Below, piece after piece: positions 27,404-39,772 of a stretch of DNA of 64,000 bases. The notes under the pieces are model-generated. The model was not told the origin of the DNA and ran no database searches. It worked only from the letters and a program-made list of their open reading frames with translations. The stretch's first letter is position 1; each line of letters begins with the position of its first letter. Origin of the DNA: Ophioderma brevispina (taxonomy: Eukaryota > Echinodermata > Ophiuroidea > Amphilepidida > Ophiodermatidae); the NCBI GenBank assembly GCA_023653785.1, contig JAMKCH010019746.1, positions 1-64,000 of the forward strand. The letters run 5' to 3'. The position numbers and the translations under genes were made by a program.

Positions 27404-29488
27404 GGGGACTGTAGTGTAAGAGTGTGCGCTTCCGGATAAAATTGTGAATTTTTGCACACAAGTACTTTAAGCATTGATAATCCAAGGTTTGTTTTTCGGC
27501 GATTTCTCACTCGTGAAAAGATTTTCGAGATCTGTTTTGTAATTGTCTAACTATAGATGTGCTTCTTTTCATAAAAAATACTAAATTTCTTGCCCGTTAG
27601 CACCTACGAAATTGAACATGAGCAAAAAACAAATAAAATAATTACCCTTCATGTGCTGATAATTTCATCATCGAGCGACTGCGCGCCATTGCTGTACAAA
27701 CCTATGGCAAAATACATGTCGTAGTTACTGCCCCCACAAAAATACAAGAATGCACAAAATGGTAATGTTTGTGCTCACCATAGGCGTACCCAGGACGTTT
27801 TTCACCGGGGGCGCCATAATTTTAGGATGACCCCCCCCCCCCCCAAACAAAAAATCGGTACAGATCGGGACAGGCTCTCTTGCAAAATCCAGGGGCGTCG
27901 TTCGGGGCTTCTTTCTTGGGTTTTAAAGCACATGCGGCGTTATTTTTAATGACATTAATAATATACTTAGTTCGGTTCGCAAATTGTAAAAAAAGTTAAT
28001 ATTAACTTTTCCAAGACAGTTGCCCGATGCAAAAGTGCCCTTATTCTTGAGACCCTACCTGATAAAATGGCGGACCCCGACCAATATCCGTTGCCGTAGC
28101 GTAGCTGCACGAAGCGTGTGCAACTCTTGCATTAGGCCTATTCTTTTTCCAAGATTTTTGTTCATGCAAAGCTGATTTGGAAGTGGTTCACAACATAAAT
28201 CTTATAGGTATGGGCAACGCTCTTAAAATTAGGATAAAGGGCCATTTCCTCCGGCCCGGGCCTCTGGGAGGCTTCAAATAGTAGATGTTAATCAGCAGTT
28301 GAACTTTTAGAGGCTAGGCCTATATTGTTTGAGTTTCATGACATTTTTTTCTCGCGATTCGCAGCCTTCGCGGGTAGGCCTACATATTTCTGAAACCAGG
28401 GCCTTGACTTTTCATTTATCTCGGCCCCGCCCAACTCTTGGGGCCCTTTTTTTTGAATGAAAGATATAGAAGTATTAGTCACCCCCAATCTGAGGGAGGG
28501 TGGGTGCGGGAGGGGATGTAAGCTTGCGATATTGTCTTTCCGATATTTACTCATCACAGGCTGATGGGGATAATGAACCTGCAAATGGTTTTATAGCAAA
28601 TAATATTCCTTCCAGGTATGAGCAACACAGCCGTAAGATCTTAAACGATGGGTAATTAAGGGGTTTGTTTTGAATTAATTAGCATGTTTGTTCGTGGCGA
28701 TTTCATATCTCAACAATATCTCTCCCGTAAAGTAGGTATAAAACACTTTCGAAACGCCAATGTGCATGGAATAATGCTTAGAGGTATAAGCAACTGTATA
28801 TTAAAATTAAGACGATAAACGCAGAATTTCTTTTTGGAATGTTATATAGGCCTAGGCCTAATGGTTAGTGTGTGGGTGGAGGAGGGGAACCCCTCCCGCG
28901 CGAAGAGTGAAACCCCTGCAATATTCTGTTTCAACACTTTCTCCACCACTTTGAGTGAGAAAGGATTTAAATTCTAATAAAATAGGTCACAGGTCAATAG
29001 AATCCAATAGCTGCCAATAGCTGTTGACTTTATTCGCCATTTTGGTCAATAACCAGACACGTAAGATAGTCAAAACTATTTCTATATTTCATTCTATGAG
29101 CTAAACCAACAATTTGAACCACATTTTACAAAAATTGGAGCAACTTTAAATTTTTGACCCCCGTACAAACCAAGATTGACTTTGTTACCATTTTTACAGT
29201 TTTTACCCCATAATTCCTAAACTATAAGTCACAGGTAGTATAAACTATACCTTTTTGGAATCCTTGTGGCCAGACAGACGACATGGTGTACTTTTCAACA
29301 CAATCGGAACATTTTAAAAATTTTACCCCTGTGTAACCTTGAAATCCAAGCTGGGGGCCATGAAAGGGGTGTGGCAAGTGCTTCCATCAATTTTTTTGAT
29401 TATCAATGTATAAAGTACTTGTGTACCAAAATTCACAATTTTATCCGGATTTGCACACTCACATAAGATCTGTTCACTACAGTCCCCC
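27404..29488. repeat. About 80-bp inverted repeats flanking copy B
   Basis: GGGGACTGTAGTGTAAGAGT to GCATTGATAATC at 27404-27482 is matched in reverse complement by GATTATCAATGTATAAAGTA to CACTACAGTCCCC at 29398-29488. They enclose the second copy of the duplicated sequence plus about 370 bp of unrelated AT-rich repeat. Confidence 0.7.
27483..28983. repeat. Direct repeat copy B (about 1.5 kb)
   Basis: Second copy of 24803-26362, with the internal GCGTACCCAGG element end at 27784 but no matching right end, so the inserted element is truncated here. Confidence 0.85.
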
Positions 29489-29792
29489 ACTAAGCAGATA
29501 TAAACATAAATGATTCACAAAGTGTATGCTGTGGAAGCAGGTTCGCACAAACATTTTGCTCCACTTTGAGCAAATTTGACGCATTTCGAAAACAATGATT
29601 AGCCCTTAATTTCCAGACTATATACGGGAACTCATTTATACATGTACTGCGCCTTTGGCCTTCTCTTATGACCCCTCAAAGGTGGTATGGGGTTCTTTTG
29701 AAAATTTCCTCGGGAAGGTGGTTTTCTTAGGGGTTCATGGACCCCCTTAGGCACCAACGTGAGTGAAAACACCTTATGCAATTACGTGTTAA

Positions 29793-32700
29793 ACCTGGAG
29801 ACGATGCATATGGGGAACTTTCTGCCGTTGTGTATTTAACCGGCCACCAAGAATGCTATTTTGATGGTTGAGAGGGCAAACTTTTACTTAAATAGTAGAG
29901 TGGCTTCTCTGAAGTACGCTACCGCGCACCCCGGAATGTTTTTTTCTCGACCATCTTCGTTGATGGCAACTTGAATCCCTAGGAATAGGTCGACATTATA
30001 AAGAAGTCAGTGAAGCCATATCTGTCCGATTCTATGTGTTCTTTTATGGATAGCAGCGCGACAGTGTTATCCGGTATACGTACGTTAAGTTCCAATCAAA
30101 TGATAATTTGGATCATGCTGTAGAATGGCTACGCCGTTTCTCACCCTGCTAGATTTTTTTGCGGTGTTACCTTAAGATTTTAGTATATTCGCAAGGCCCA
30201 CGTCCAAGTCTTCAAGCAAATATTGAGACAACGCATACAGAACAGCTTAGAACGCAGTGAAAGGTCATCGCCACATTTGCATCACAAGATGCGCCATTAC
30301 CTCCGCATTACCTCCAGGTAATCTGACTCGGTATACGCATGTGAACTTAAACTACAAGGCAGCAACGAAGCAGAAGCAACAGGAAATCATTTTAAAAAAA
30401 TCACACTTCATAATTTAGGATTCTGAGACTGATTATATCCAGAGCTAAACAAAAAGAATAACCGAATAAACGGTATTTTATCTCAGCATTCGATTGTTAA
30501 TAGGACGTCAGATGTGATTGAACTTCTTCGATAGATTAGTGACTGCTCGTTAAATCGAAGCACTAGGGGCATAATTCTAGCCTGTGAAATTTATCTCTCA
30601 TGTTTCAAATTAATTGAAATGGCTATAAATTGAACAATTTGAATTGAATATATCTCAATGTTCATTGCAGTGATGTTTCCAAGTCTTACTTGCCTTTATT
30701 AAAACAATGTCGTTTAGCAAATTTACACAACTCAAGTACTCGAGTTGGGGCAAAATGTCGGTAGTGTTTATTTTTGTACTTTATGCCGATCACACACCGA
30801 ACAGAGAATTCAAAAGAAGAATATTTCCGACATTATATGCTATAATGATACTAGCACAACTGTTTTGATTCAACCATAACCTCAAGAGCTTATACCCAAA
30901 CTTTCAGGTCGATTTGACTATGCCCGTTACCGGCCATTGTGTGTATCACAATAGGGATTGGCCACTGTGCGATAATTTCTGTTCGTACAATACCAAATCT
31001 GCAGTATTATCTATAGATCCCCCCGCCCACTATTGGATGACCTTCAACAAAATCTGAGCAAGTCAGGGGGGACGAGCTGGGTCGATCATCAAAAGGGGAG
31101 TTTCCTAACCTGACCCATCTGACATCACTTTTTCTGACACACTCGTGCCAGAAATTGGCAATTTGTATGGCTTTTTATTATTTTTTTTTTTTTTAATTGT
31201 TATCTTTAAAATAATTACTAAGTCATTAAAATTAGCATCTGATGAAAAATGGTTCTTCATATGACAAACAAGAACCTTTTTTAATTTTATCTAGACCCAT
31301 TAAGAAAGGTTTAGCGGACAAGGACATTTAGGTGGACGCTTTGTTTCTTAATAATTCCACAATAAATAATAAACTTTTACAACTATTGTAGCTTTAAACA
31401 ATTTACCGGTTTTATGCCTGCATGCATTACCAAATTGTCTAACAGATTGACGAAATTCATTAACAACTCCTCAAGTCATGGCAGTGGGGGTATGACATAC
31501 ACGTCTAGAATATTCATGACTTTAAAATAACATGGACAATAATTATATCACTACTAGTTTTAAAATCAGACGTTGCTGTTTGCTTTGAAGTTTGACAATC
31601 TTAAAATAACAGCCCAGCAGGGACCTTTTGTTTGATTGTTTTATTCTGTTGGTTTGGATTTCATCTGTTTGTGTGTTCAAGGATTTATATGTTGTCAAAG
31701 GTAAACAATGGCCTGATTAGTATTGAGCCAGAATGAAATGTACCTTACTTACTTTTGGATATTCAAACTTCATCTTTGCATATGTATTCCAAATCGGACC
31801 AACCAAATCCTATCAAAAGTTGACAGAGTAGAGACAATATTGCAAAGACCTTTACAACCAAATCACTTGTGGTTTCCGTCGTACCTTGACGTATACTGCA
31901 AATCCTTCCTTGGGTGGTGGTTTAAAATATTCAACCGTTTTGGTTTAGGAAATTTAATTGGCCATTTACTTCCTTGTTTACATTCTTTGACATTTTATTT
32001 GCATTCAGAGCCATCCCTTTCGTGAAAACAATTGCGCCATAGGCAATATGGAGCGTAGGTATGTTAAACTTATTTACATTACTAAAGTAATTCAATTCTT
32101 GTTGATTAGACTTTGTCGGGACTACAAATCGGCAAATGAACCACTACCGTCACCTATCGTAGAGGTCATTGCACCCACAAACTGCCTTCAGGGTTGCCAT
32201 AGGGCATTGTGGGTGCATTTTCTGATTCTTCTATTAAAAAGACTAAGAACAGCATGAATGAAAAATACATTCCTTACATTAGGAGCTGCTAAATCTTTTT
32301 TTTTTTATGTGTCCTAGTCACAGAAGACAAGCCTTTCAAAGGGACTGGCGTGTATGAAATGAATTCTTCAGGTTTTTACAAAGTCCGAAGCCGAAAACCA
32401 CGACTGAAGCATAACAAAAGGCCCACAACGGGTCGTCTGTAATTAAAAAAGCACATAACACAAGGTTTGTGAAAATCATAGATGCAAAATAGTACACGGT
32501 ATAAGCTCCGTATGTGTGTGCACACCACCGCGCCTCGCGCCAGTGTGTGTGTGGGTTGCGTGTGTGAGGTTTATTGTGTTAAATCCCTCATGAAAACATT
32601 CATAGTCTATCTTTATGTATCTTTTTCTGTATCTTTGGAACTTATTTTCTCTTCCTCTCCTTCTCCCCCTTCCCCACCATCTTCGGTCTGTAACAATCAA

Positions 32701-32906
32701 TTTGAAAGAATACTATGACAAAAGAACTAATAACTGTGTTTTTTCGAACTGGTATATTTGAACTATCTTCTGCAATCTTAAGTTTTGGAGTTATAGGCTA
32801 AAACATTTTAAAGTTGCTCCATTAGTAATAAAAAAAAAACGGTGCAATTATTGATGGAGCCATTGTAATAAAAAAGAATAGTTTTTTGAGTGTCGTAAAT
32901 GCTTGC
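29793..32906. other. Unassigned intergenic DNA
   Basis: About 3.1 kb without a recognisable gene. The 100-codon ORF at 31723-32025 has no domain features. GT-rich sequence occurs near 32.51-32.58 kb. The segment 32.75-32.87 kb resembles the repeat at 29.1-29.3 kb (AAAGTTGCTCC). Confidence 0.4.
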
Positions 32907-33731
32907 TTAACACTTAAGTGCCTAAGGGGGGGGGGTTCCATAGTACCCAAGATTTGTTTTTTTCGGCCTGATTTCTCATTCGTGAAAAATATTTCGAACT
33001 CAAATTTTTTGTAATTGTGTACTTTTTGATGTCGCGTTGCTTCTATAAAAAAAAATTACTAAAATTCTTTCGAGGCCCGTGAATAGATAATTAGCTTGGT
33101 CCTCTAGGAACCCCCCCCCCCCCCTTATGCACCAACGGGAGTGTGATTTTAAAAATAAAAATTAGTGAGCGAACCCTGTTGTCAGAAATATTTTTCGCTT
33201 ATGTGTCATGAGGCCTGAAACAAATTAATACAACAGAAAAAATAATTAAACCTTTATGTTTGCTGCAAAGAAGCGATTCCATCACCGAGCGACTGCGCGC
33301 CATTGCTATAAAACAAACTATGACACATAAGTCTGCACCCACAAAAAATAACAAGACTGTACAAGGTATGTTTTGTGTTAAATATTTTACATTAGGAAAT
33401 TGGTCCTTCTGAGAGCAGGATATACACATCAAAATGATTTGCAATGTGTATGCTTGGAGCCGGGGGCGCGAAAACTTCGATGTTACTTTTTGAGCGATTT
33501 TCCCACCGCATGTTTCGAAAACAATGATTTGCCCCCTAATTTCCAGACGATAACCGAACTCATTTGATATTGCACCTTGGGCCTTGTCTTATAAGACGTA
33601 TATACCCCCTCAAGGTGGTATGGGAGTTTCATTTGGAAAATTCCATCGGGAAAGAGGTTTCCTTGGGGGGTCCATGGACCCCCCCCCTTAGGCCACAACG
33701 GAGTGAAAACACCTTAGCACTTAAGTGTTAA
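32907..33731. mobile_element. TTAA-flanked element, CACTTAAGTG ends
   Basis: Begins TTAACACTTAAGTGCCTAAG followed by G9 and ends with the complement GCACTTAAGTGTTAA. The terminal repeats extend inward through CCTAAGGGGGG and GTCCATGG with gaps. It is 825 bp with no ORF of interest. TTAA flanks point to piggyBac-type target choice; that is inference from the flanks only. Confidence 0.75.
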
Positions 33732-34009
33732 CAAAGAGGGGACGCAGTCAAGAAGGCCAGTTGAATGCAATGGACGCTGGCCTTTGGGCTCCCTATATTG
33801 GTAACTAAGGCATTACAGACAGTCCAAAACTGGTTCCTTATTTTAATCCTGTTATCTCCACCACAATTCACACTTTTTTAATCCAAATCAGAGTAACTTA
33901 AAATTTGACCCTGTGCACTGAAATTACCCTTTTATTGACTTTTGCTGTTTTTATAAGCCTATAAACTCTGAAACTTTAGGCGTAGATATTACAACAATGT
34001 TAACACTCA

Positions 34010-34330
34010 CGCTCGCACCCCACCCCCCCCCCACCCCAAAAGACAAGTTCCCGCTTTATCACGTTGAAGCCCTTATTGTTTTAAGTGTTTTGTTTTTTTT
34101 AAGTTTTCCAAATTTTTTAATGTACGGTAATTGAAATTATGACAACAAACAATTCCATCGTTTATTGTAGTGTTTGTTAACGCCGATGTCTCTCCCCCCC
34201 CGCTGCATTTGGAGGCGACGGTAAAAATTTGGGGGCAACAGGGGAGCGCAGCGAGCCGAAAACAAATGGTTGTCGAAAAAAAGTACACAATCCGCACCCC
34301 CCCCCCCCCCAAATAAATCCTGGCTAAGGG
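34010..34330 (-). mobile_element. Short element or end with C-run termini
   Basis: C11-rich tract at about 34.02 kb and C14 before AAATAAATCCTGGCTAAG at 34.30 kb. Shares GGGGAGCGCAGCGAGCCGAA (34232-34251) with the 6.53-kb element (GGCGAGCGTAGCGATCCGGA). Boundaries are uncertain. Confidence 0.4.
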
Positions 34331-34384
34331 TCCTGTGTACACAGAATGGAAGCAGCGATGGAAGCGTTAAGGTCACCGCTGAAG

Positions 34385-34730
34385 ATTTATAACTAGCCAG
34401 TTAAATCCTCTTCAGGACTGATCTCCCAACGCCAACCTTGGATAAAACTCAACCGCTTGCACCTACTAATATGGTATCTTGCATCGAGTCAATTTGTGAG
34501 TGTGGAAGTCCTGACAGCACAGTAGACCACCTACATGTTTCCTTCCTCCAACCATCATCCACATTTGTCCCGGTCTGGCGGAAGTTAATGACGCCACAAA
34601 GGATAAGCTGTTGAATCACCACCTGGATCTAGTCTCCTACGATAGTAGAAGATCCACACTGCTCCGCAGGCGCATCAATATCACAACCACTATTCACAGA
34701 CTGGCAAGAATCCGCGTCTTCCATTAATAC
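34385..34730 (+). mobile_element. LINE 3' coding remnant (CCHC-like tail)
   Basis: Translation across frames gives SICECGSPDSTVDHLH, then ICPGLAEVNDATKDKLLNHH and LDLVSYDSRRSTLLRR before a stop at about 34.73 kb. The C-x-CG...T-x-DH motif is typical of the C-terminus of LINE polyproteins. The element is only a fragment; I cannot name the clade. Confidence 0.65.
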
Positions 34731-35147
34731 CGACGCTGTATCACTATAACCTGACAGGAATTAAGAATGTGGCTTGAGTTGTTTGGAACTATTACCTATA
34801 AACGGCATTTTGTATTAAAATAGAACGTTGACGCTATCAACTGAGATAGGCCAGGTAGGAAGAGAGTCAGTTGCGTGCCGACATTTAACACAAGTGGATA
34901 ACCCCTTAGCTACTCATAGATTATTTGCTAAAATGTAAAGCATATGATTTCCAAACATCAAACACTCAGGAACTTGCCCTCAACACTACACGTTCTCATC
35001 CCACATGACGTATATCTCGGTATTGACATCACCCGTGTGTGTTTCAGTCCTCTCATCTGTTTGAACTTGTGAATACCGCTTGAAAACTCTCTTCCCCTGT
35101 TTGTGTACTTTCACCGTACTTCCATTTCATCAGCACCCAACATAATA

Positions 35148-37196
35148 CACTCAGCAAAAAAAAAAAAAAAAAGTCCCCGTTTGAACTAACTCAAAGTATT
35201 TAATTTATTTTTATTATTCAAAAACTGATGGATGCGCAATTTTCCTTAACACACCAAATGACAATTTTACTTTTGGCCGATAGTCAACGTTTTTCCAGTG
35301 AAATTCCCATTTTATGAAATTTCATGCAAGGTAAAATTTGGCACTATTTTTCCTGACGCGTAGAAGTTTGATTTCCAAGTGTGGTACGGTAAATAAACAT
35401 TTCATCACAAGTTTCTTTGAGGCATGTGAATACTACTGTTGTTGTCTCTGTCCGTTGGTGTTACATAATCACAATGAAAGAAAAGGGCTACTCGTAGAGA
35501 TTGTACATCTCATTTACTGTTTGAATTCTTTCTTTGGGATTTAAAAGCAAAAGTCATGTCATCGTGTTATCTGTTTTGCACGTACAACACTTCTTCTTCC
35601 AATACATTTTACAAATGGAGAGCGCCGCTCATTACTCTCATTACTGAATGGTGACGTCATATTTGTGATACAGCTTGGGGAAATTTTGGAAATTCTGCAA
35701 TATGTGTTCATGACGTTCGAGGGCCTTTTTAAACCTCAGGTGGTCAAAATTATATGCGCAATGATAATGGGAAAATCCGGTATGGTCTCGGCTATCGGAA
35801 GCTGAAAACAGATTTTAAATAAGAGTTTCCGTTGTTGAGTGTTGGTGTTGTTTTTATGTTAGTAACGCTGCGCCATGAGTCAATCCCGGAAATTGAGGGT
35901 TGAAAAAGTACTCCTAAATAATCGTAGATTATGCGCGATATAATGTGACTAGTGAGATGTACTATCTGTGTCGATATAACATAGATCATTCCTGACCCAC
36001 AGTGTCATCACTGCAAGGTGACATTTAATTTTAACAAGGTGACAATGCAAATATGCATGGCTATTTTCCGGCAGTGGAACCAAGTTTGAACTGGGAAATG
36101 CAATGGGAGTATTGATTGTTGTCATAATTATGTCTGCGGAACCGTGTTTGTGGGCGCGGTCAAGCATGGTTTGCATGACACGTACAATGTACACACAGAT
36201 TTACATTCGGTTGTGTGTATACTTAGGTCAGTCACCCGAATCTACTACACATGCGCGAATTGCCATCGGTGACTAGCGTCGGTGACTTTTCACTAGAATC
36301 TTCTATACCAGTATACAGGCTTCAATAGAGAGGTTTGTTTGTGCTGTGTTGGGTTTTGCATGTTGCATGTGCTGTATGGTTAGGTTTAAAGATGCCGCGC
36401 ATGAAACACTTTGAAAGGGGGCGAGCTACTGCCTTCTAGACGAAGGTGTACCTGTAAGAGAGGTGGCAAGAAGGTTAGGAGTAAGCCAAAGGCTATCCGG
36501 AAACTGAGAGTGAAATTTCGGCAGACGGGGATGTAAAGGATCTTCCGAGAAGCGGTCGACTTCGCATTACAACAGTGAGGGAAGACATGTCCATCGTGCT
36601 CATGTCACCAACCGGTATCTGGAAGACAACGTATGGAATGGCCGGCAAGATCCCCTGATTGCAATCCCATTGAGAACTTGGGGGATGACATCAAGAATGA
36701 AACCGACAGGAAAATGAAAGAAAACACATCTTTGCAGGATTTGCAGCGCATATTGCAACGGGCTTGGGCCAACTTAGATGAGCAGCGTATACGCACTTTG
36801 GTCAACAGTATGCGCAAGAGGTGTCTTGAAGTCTTTGAGAAGGACGGTGGACCTACGCATTATTGAACATTGAACAGCTTGCTTTCTTGCTGAGTTGATA
36901 ACCGTTTGAAATGGAGTAATAAATGTTGTTTTATGACCAGAAAGCAATGAGTACTTTTTCACTTTTCTGTGTGAAATTGAATTTGCAGACAAAAGTGCAA
37001 CTTTTGATTCTTGCATGAAATTTCATAAAATGGACGATTTCATGGTAAAAACGATGTCCATCGGGCAAAAATAATTTGTCGTTTTGTGCGTAAAAAATTT
37101 GCGCATCCATCAGTTTTTGGATACTAAAAATAAATTAAATACTTTTTGAGTTACGTCAAAAAGTATCATACGGGGACTTTCTTTTTTTGCTGAGTG
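35148..37196 (+). mobile_element. Tc1/mariner-like transposon with about 200-bp terminal inverted repeats (deleted copy)
   Basis: The ends are CACTCAGCAAAAAAAA (35148) and TTTTTTTGCTGAGTG (37196), flanked by TA on both sides (35146-35147, 37197-37198). The repeats extend about 190 bp (AAAGTCCCCGT, AAAAACTGATGGATGCGCAA, TTCATGCAAG). Coding remnants at 36391-36865 start MPRMKHFERGRATAF, then VPVREVARRLGVSQ (helix-turn-helix), FRQTGDVKDLPRSGRLRITT, and after a deletion MEWPARSPDCNPIENLGDDI to a stop. The middle of the transposase, with most of the catalytic core, is missing. Non-autonomous. Confidence 0.85.
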
Positions 37197-38470
37197 TAGC
37201 TTTATGGTACATGTCCTGACCATATTGCACAATAAAGAATTTGCTTTTGCATCCCTTCTCGCGATCCAATTTGGTGGCTAAGGCTTCTTTGACTCTCGGG
37301 TCATGGGATTATTATAGATTTTGAAGTGTAGATGTTTCATGAATAGAAAACCTTTATGTCAGAATCCATCGTCAGTAATTTGGTTTCGTTTCAACCCATT
37401 GATTGCAAAATGTACATTCTACGGTGCCGTAACAACACCAAACAAAATCCTGTTTTTCAGTTGAGCACTCTTTGACTATCTCTGAGTATACAGGCCAATC
37501 ATCGAACAGGTTGCGAGTTGTCCAGTGTTAGACCCTCCCTCTGGTCCACGGTGATGAAAATGCTGAGCGACTGAAATTACACTAGACTCTTCAACCCATA
37601 GCTACTCCAAATTTGTGTAGCTACTCTTACTCCAAATTTGTGTAGTTTTCAGGACCCTGTGTAATTCGCGTTCTGTTGGACAAGTTGGTTTTGTATAATA
37701 TAAGGGCGCGGTATAAGGACCGGTGTAGAAGTAATTATATCCCGGCGTACTGACAAGTCCGGCTATCAAACGGTAAGGAATAGGGGCACTCAATTCAGTT
37801 TTACTCTTCACGCAACATTAGTTTCACGCTTTATTTCCGTTATCGTCTATGTAGCCCGGCTAAATACTCCCGCCGGACTATATTTCTTGCATCCCACACA
37901 CCCGTCCAGGGGGGGCAAGCTGATTTTTTTAGTTTAGTCATTATCTTTTACCAGTTCACTCAAAAACGCCAGAGACAGAGCAGGAGACTTTGGGGGACAG
38001 TCTATTCAGTGTTGGTGTTAACTCTGAATGGCACGGAGGAATTCGTGAATAATTGTTAACGCTAACGCTCTGGATAAGAATTCACAAGGTTTCATTTTAT
38101 TTATATCTCGGATTGGCGCGGTTTGGTGTGGTAGCTGTGCGCGCCACCGCGCTAGTGTGTGTGTATCGAGTTTTCATTTCTAAACATACTAATTAATTAT
38201 TCTCATATGAGGTCAACGTTATCGTCTTTTAATGCAGGATCGTAATAAACTAATATCTTCTGCAACTACTATGTTTTTTGTATGTTAATTGAATTGCCCA
38301 CGTATTATTACATTCGTGTTCAATGGTGGCGCACCGTCCCATAAGCACATTTACATCTGCATGTACATCAGTTATACTAATTCTCTAAGCCAGTCCATTT
38401 ACATGTTAACAATACTCCGCCTGAGTCAACCTGATTTTTAATTAAATATTGAATTCCCCTAGCAAGTGTG
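37197..38470. other. Unassigned DNA with small repeats
   Basis: Includes a short tandem duplication TACTCCAAATTTGTGTAG (37604-37645) and an approximately 85-bp block at 37798-37885 shared with 47990-48075 (CAACATTAGTTTCACGC, GCCGGA). No gene. Confidence 0.45.
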
Positions 38471-39772
38471 GTATCCCGGGGGGGGGCACTTCTCAATGAC
38501 AGGGGGTCAATCATTCCGTGTCCACGCAATCACAAAAAGCACCCTAATATACGTATTTTCGAAGCTTGGAATATTCACCCCTAAACCGTATCAGCAGCGC
38601 ATTTAGCTACCCTAAACAAGTACTTGGTGGATTTGCGCCCCATAACCAGTATCAGTAGCGCAATTTTACATACCCTAAACACTTATTTGGTCTTTGTTCC
38701 TACCCTAGAGGCAAGTAATTGGGATGCTATTATTACCCCTTTATACGGTCAAAAATCCAAACTATATTCTTTTTTACACCAGAGAGGCTTGTCTTAGCTT
38801 GGTGTAATTCAGAAAATAATCTGGGGAAAAGGGAGGGATATGGGAGCCGTCTCTCTCGCGAGAAGCGCGAACCCCATTGGGCCAAGTAATGTTTGCTCTC
38901 TCCGAAATACATTTTTCTCATGCAAATTGATTAAAACTATTTTGATATTTGTAAGTGCTTTAACTTTTAAAATGTTATAGGCCAATGATCTACGGTATAC
39001 ACAGTAAAATAAAGTGCATGCAATGTAAGGTTTTATTTGAACATAATAAAATTAAGGTGTTATGGAGAGTTCAAAGCGGGGCACGGAGTGGGTCGCGGAA
39101 ACCTTGAGGTATTTAGTTTTTCAAGACTTTCTATGGGGCTAAAGGGATCCGGGAGATTCGTATTTAGAGAACGTTATTTTCGAAATTTCGGCACTTATTT
39201 CCGGATTTGCAGCGCAGCGATAAAACGGCATTTTCCCTGAAAATTGCCGAAATCAATTATGCACCTAAATTATGTCCCAAAAGTTATTTTAAGAAAATTA
39301 TAAACCTAGAATTGACTGACATTTAAATAAATTATGAGTTTGAATTGCTAAAACATTGTCCGTTTCATGGGTAAGTGATATAGAACTATTTTGGTATAGC
39401 GACATAATCAGGCAATCACTAAAGGAGTCGTCATTTCTCAATCTCAAACCAATAGGGTGTGTTGCCTGTACTAAAAATCATGTGTATGGTTTCTTTTTGG
39501 AAATTTATGGATTTGAAAGCACAGGTTTGAAGGCAAATACAGACTTCCGGAACACTTTTTAAATTTTTTTATGCTGAAATGAATATGGACCCTAAATGCG
39601 TAAGTCCTCATTTAGAAAATATAACCCTTTTTCTTGATTTTGGGCGATTTTTAGACCCTTTTCACGTTACGTACGTAACGTGCCTGATCCTGAAAACTAC
39701 CCTTTTTACGTGGATTCTTGGACACGGATGATACCCCCTTGTGTATGAAGACTGATCCCCCCGGGGGTAAAG
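38471..39772. mobile_element. 1.3-kb element with about 70-bp imperfect terminal inverted repeats
   Basis: The left end has CCCGGGGGGGGGCACTTCT, CAGGGGGTCAATCATTCCGT and GTCCACG. The right end read in reverse has CCCCCGGGGGGATCAGTCTT, CAAGGGGGTATCATCCGTGT and CCAAGAATCCACG. Internal direct repeats CACCCTAAAC-type occur at 38.57-38.70 kb. The unit TCTCTCGCGAGAAGCGCGAA (38854-38873) resembles 26.04 kb. No transposase was recognised. Confidence 0.7.

Larger units (their letters stand above)
24766..29792. mobile_element. Composite nested transposon block bounded by TTAA
   Basis: The left boundary is TTAACACTTAATTGACTAAG with GGGGTCCATGG. The right boundary is the complement of TTAACACGTAATTG with CCTAAGGGGGTCCATG. 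Both match the ends of the simple element at 32907-33731. Inside, the host sequence is interrupted by another inverted-repeat element (25099-27366), and a second copy of host plus insertion follows (27483-28983). No intact protein is encoded. Confidence 0.65.
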
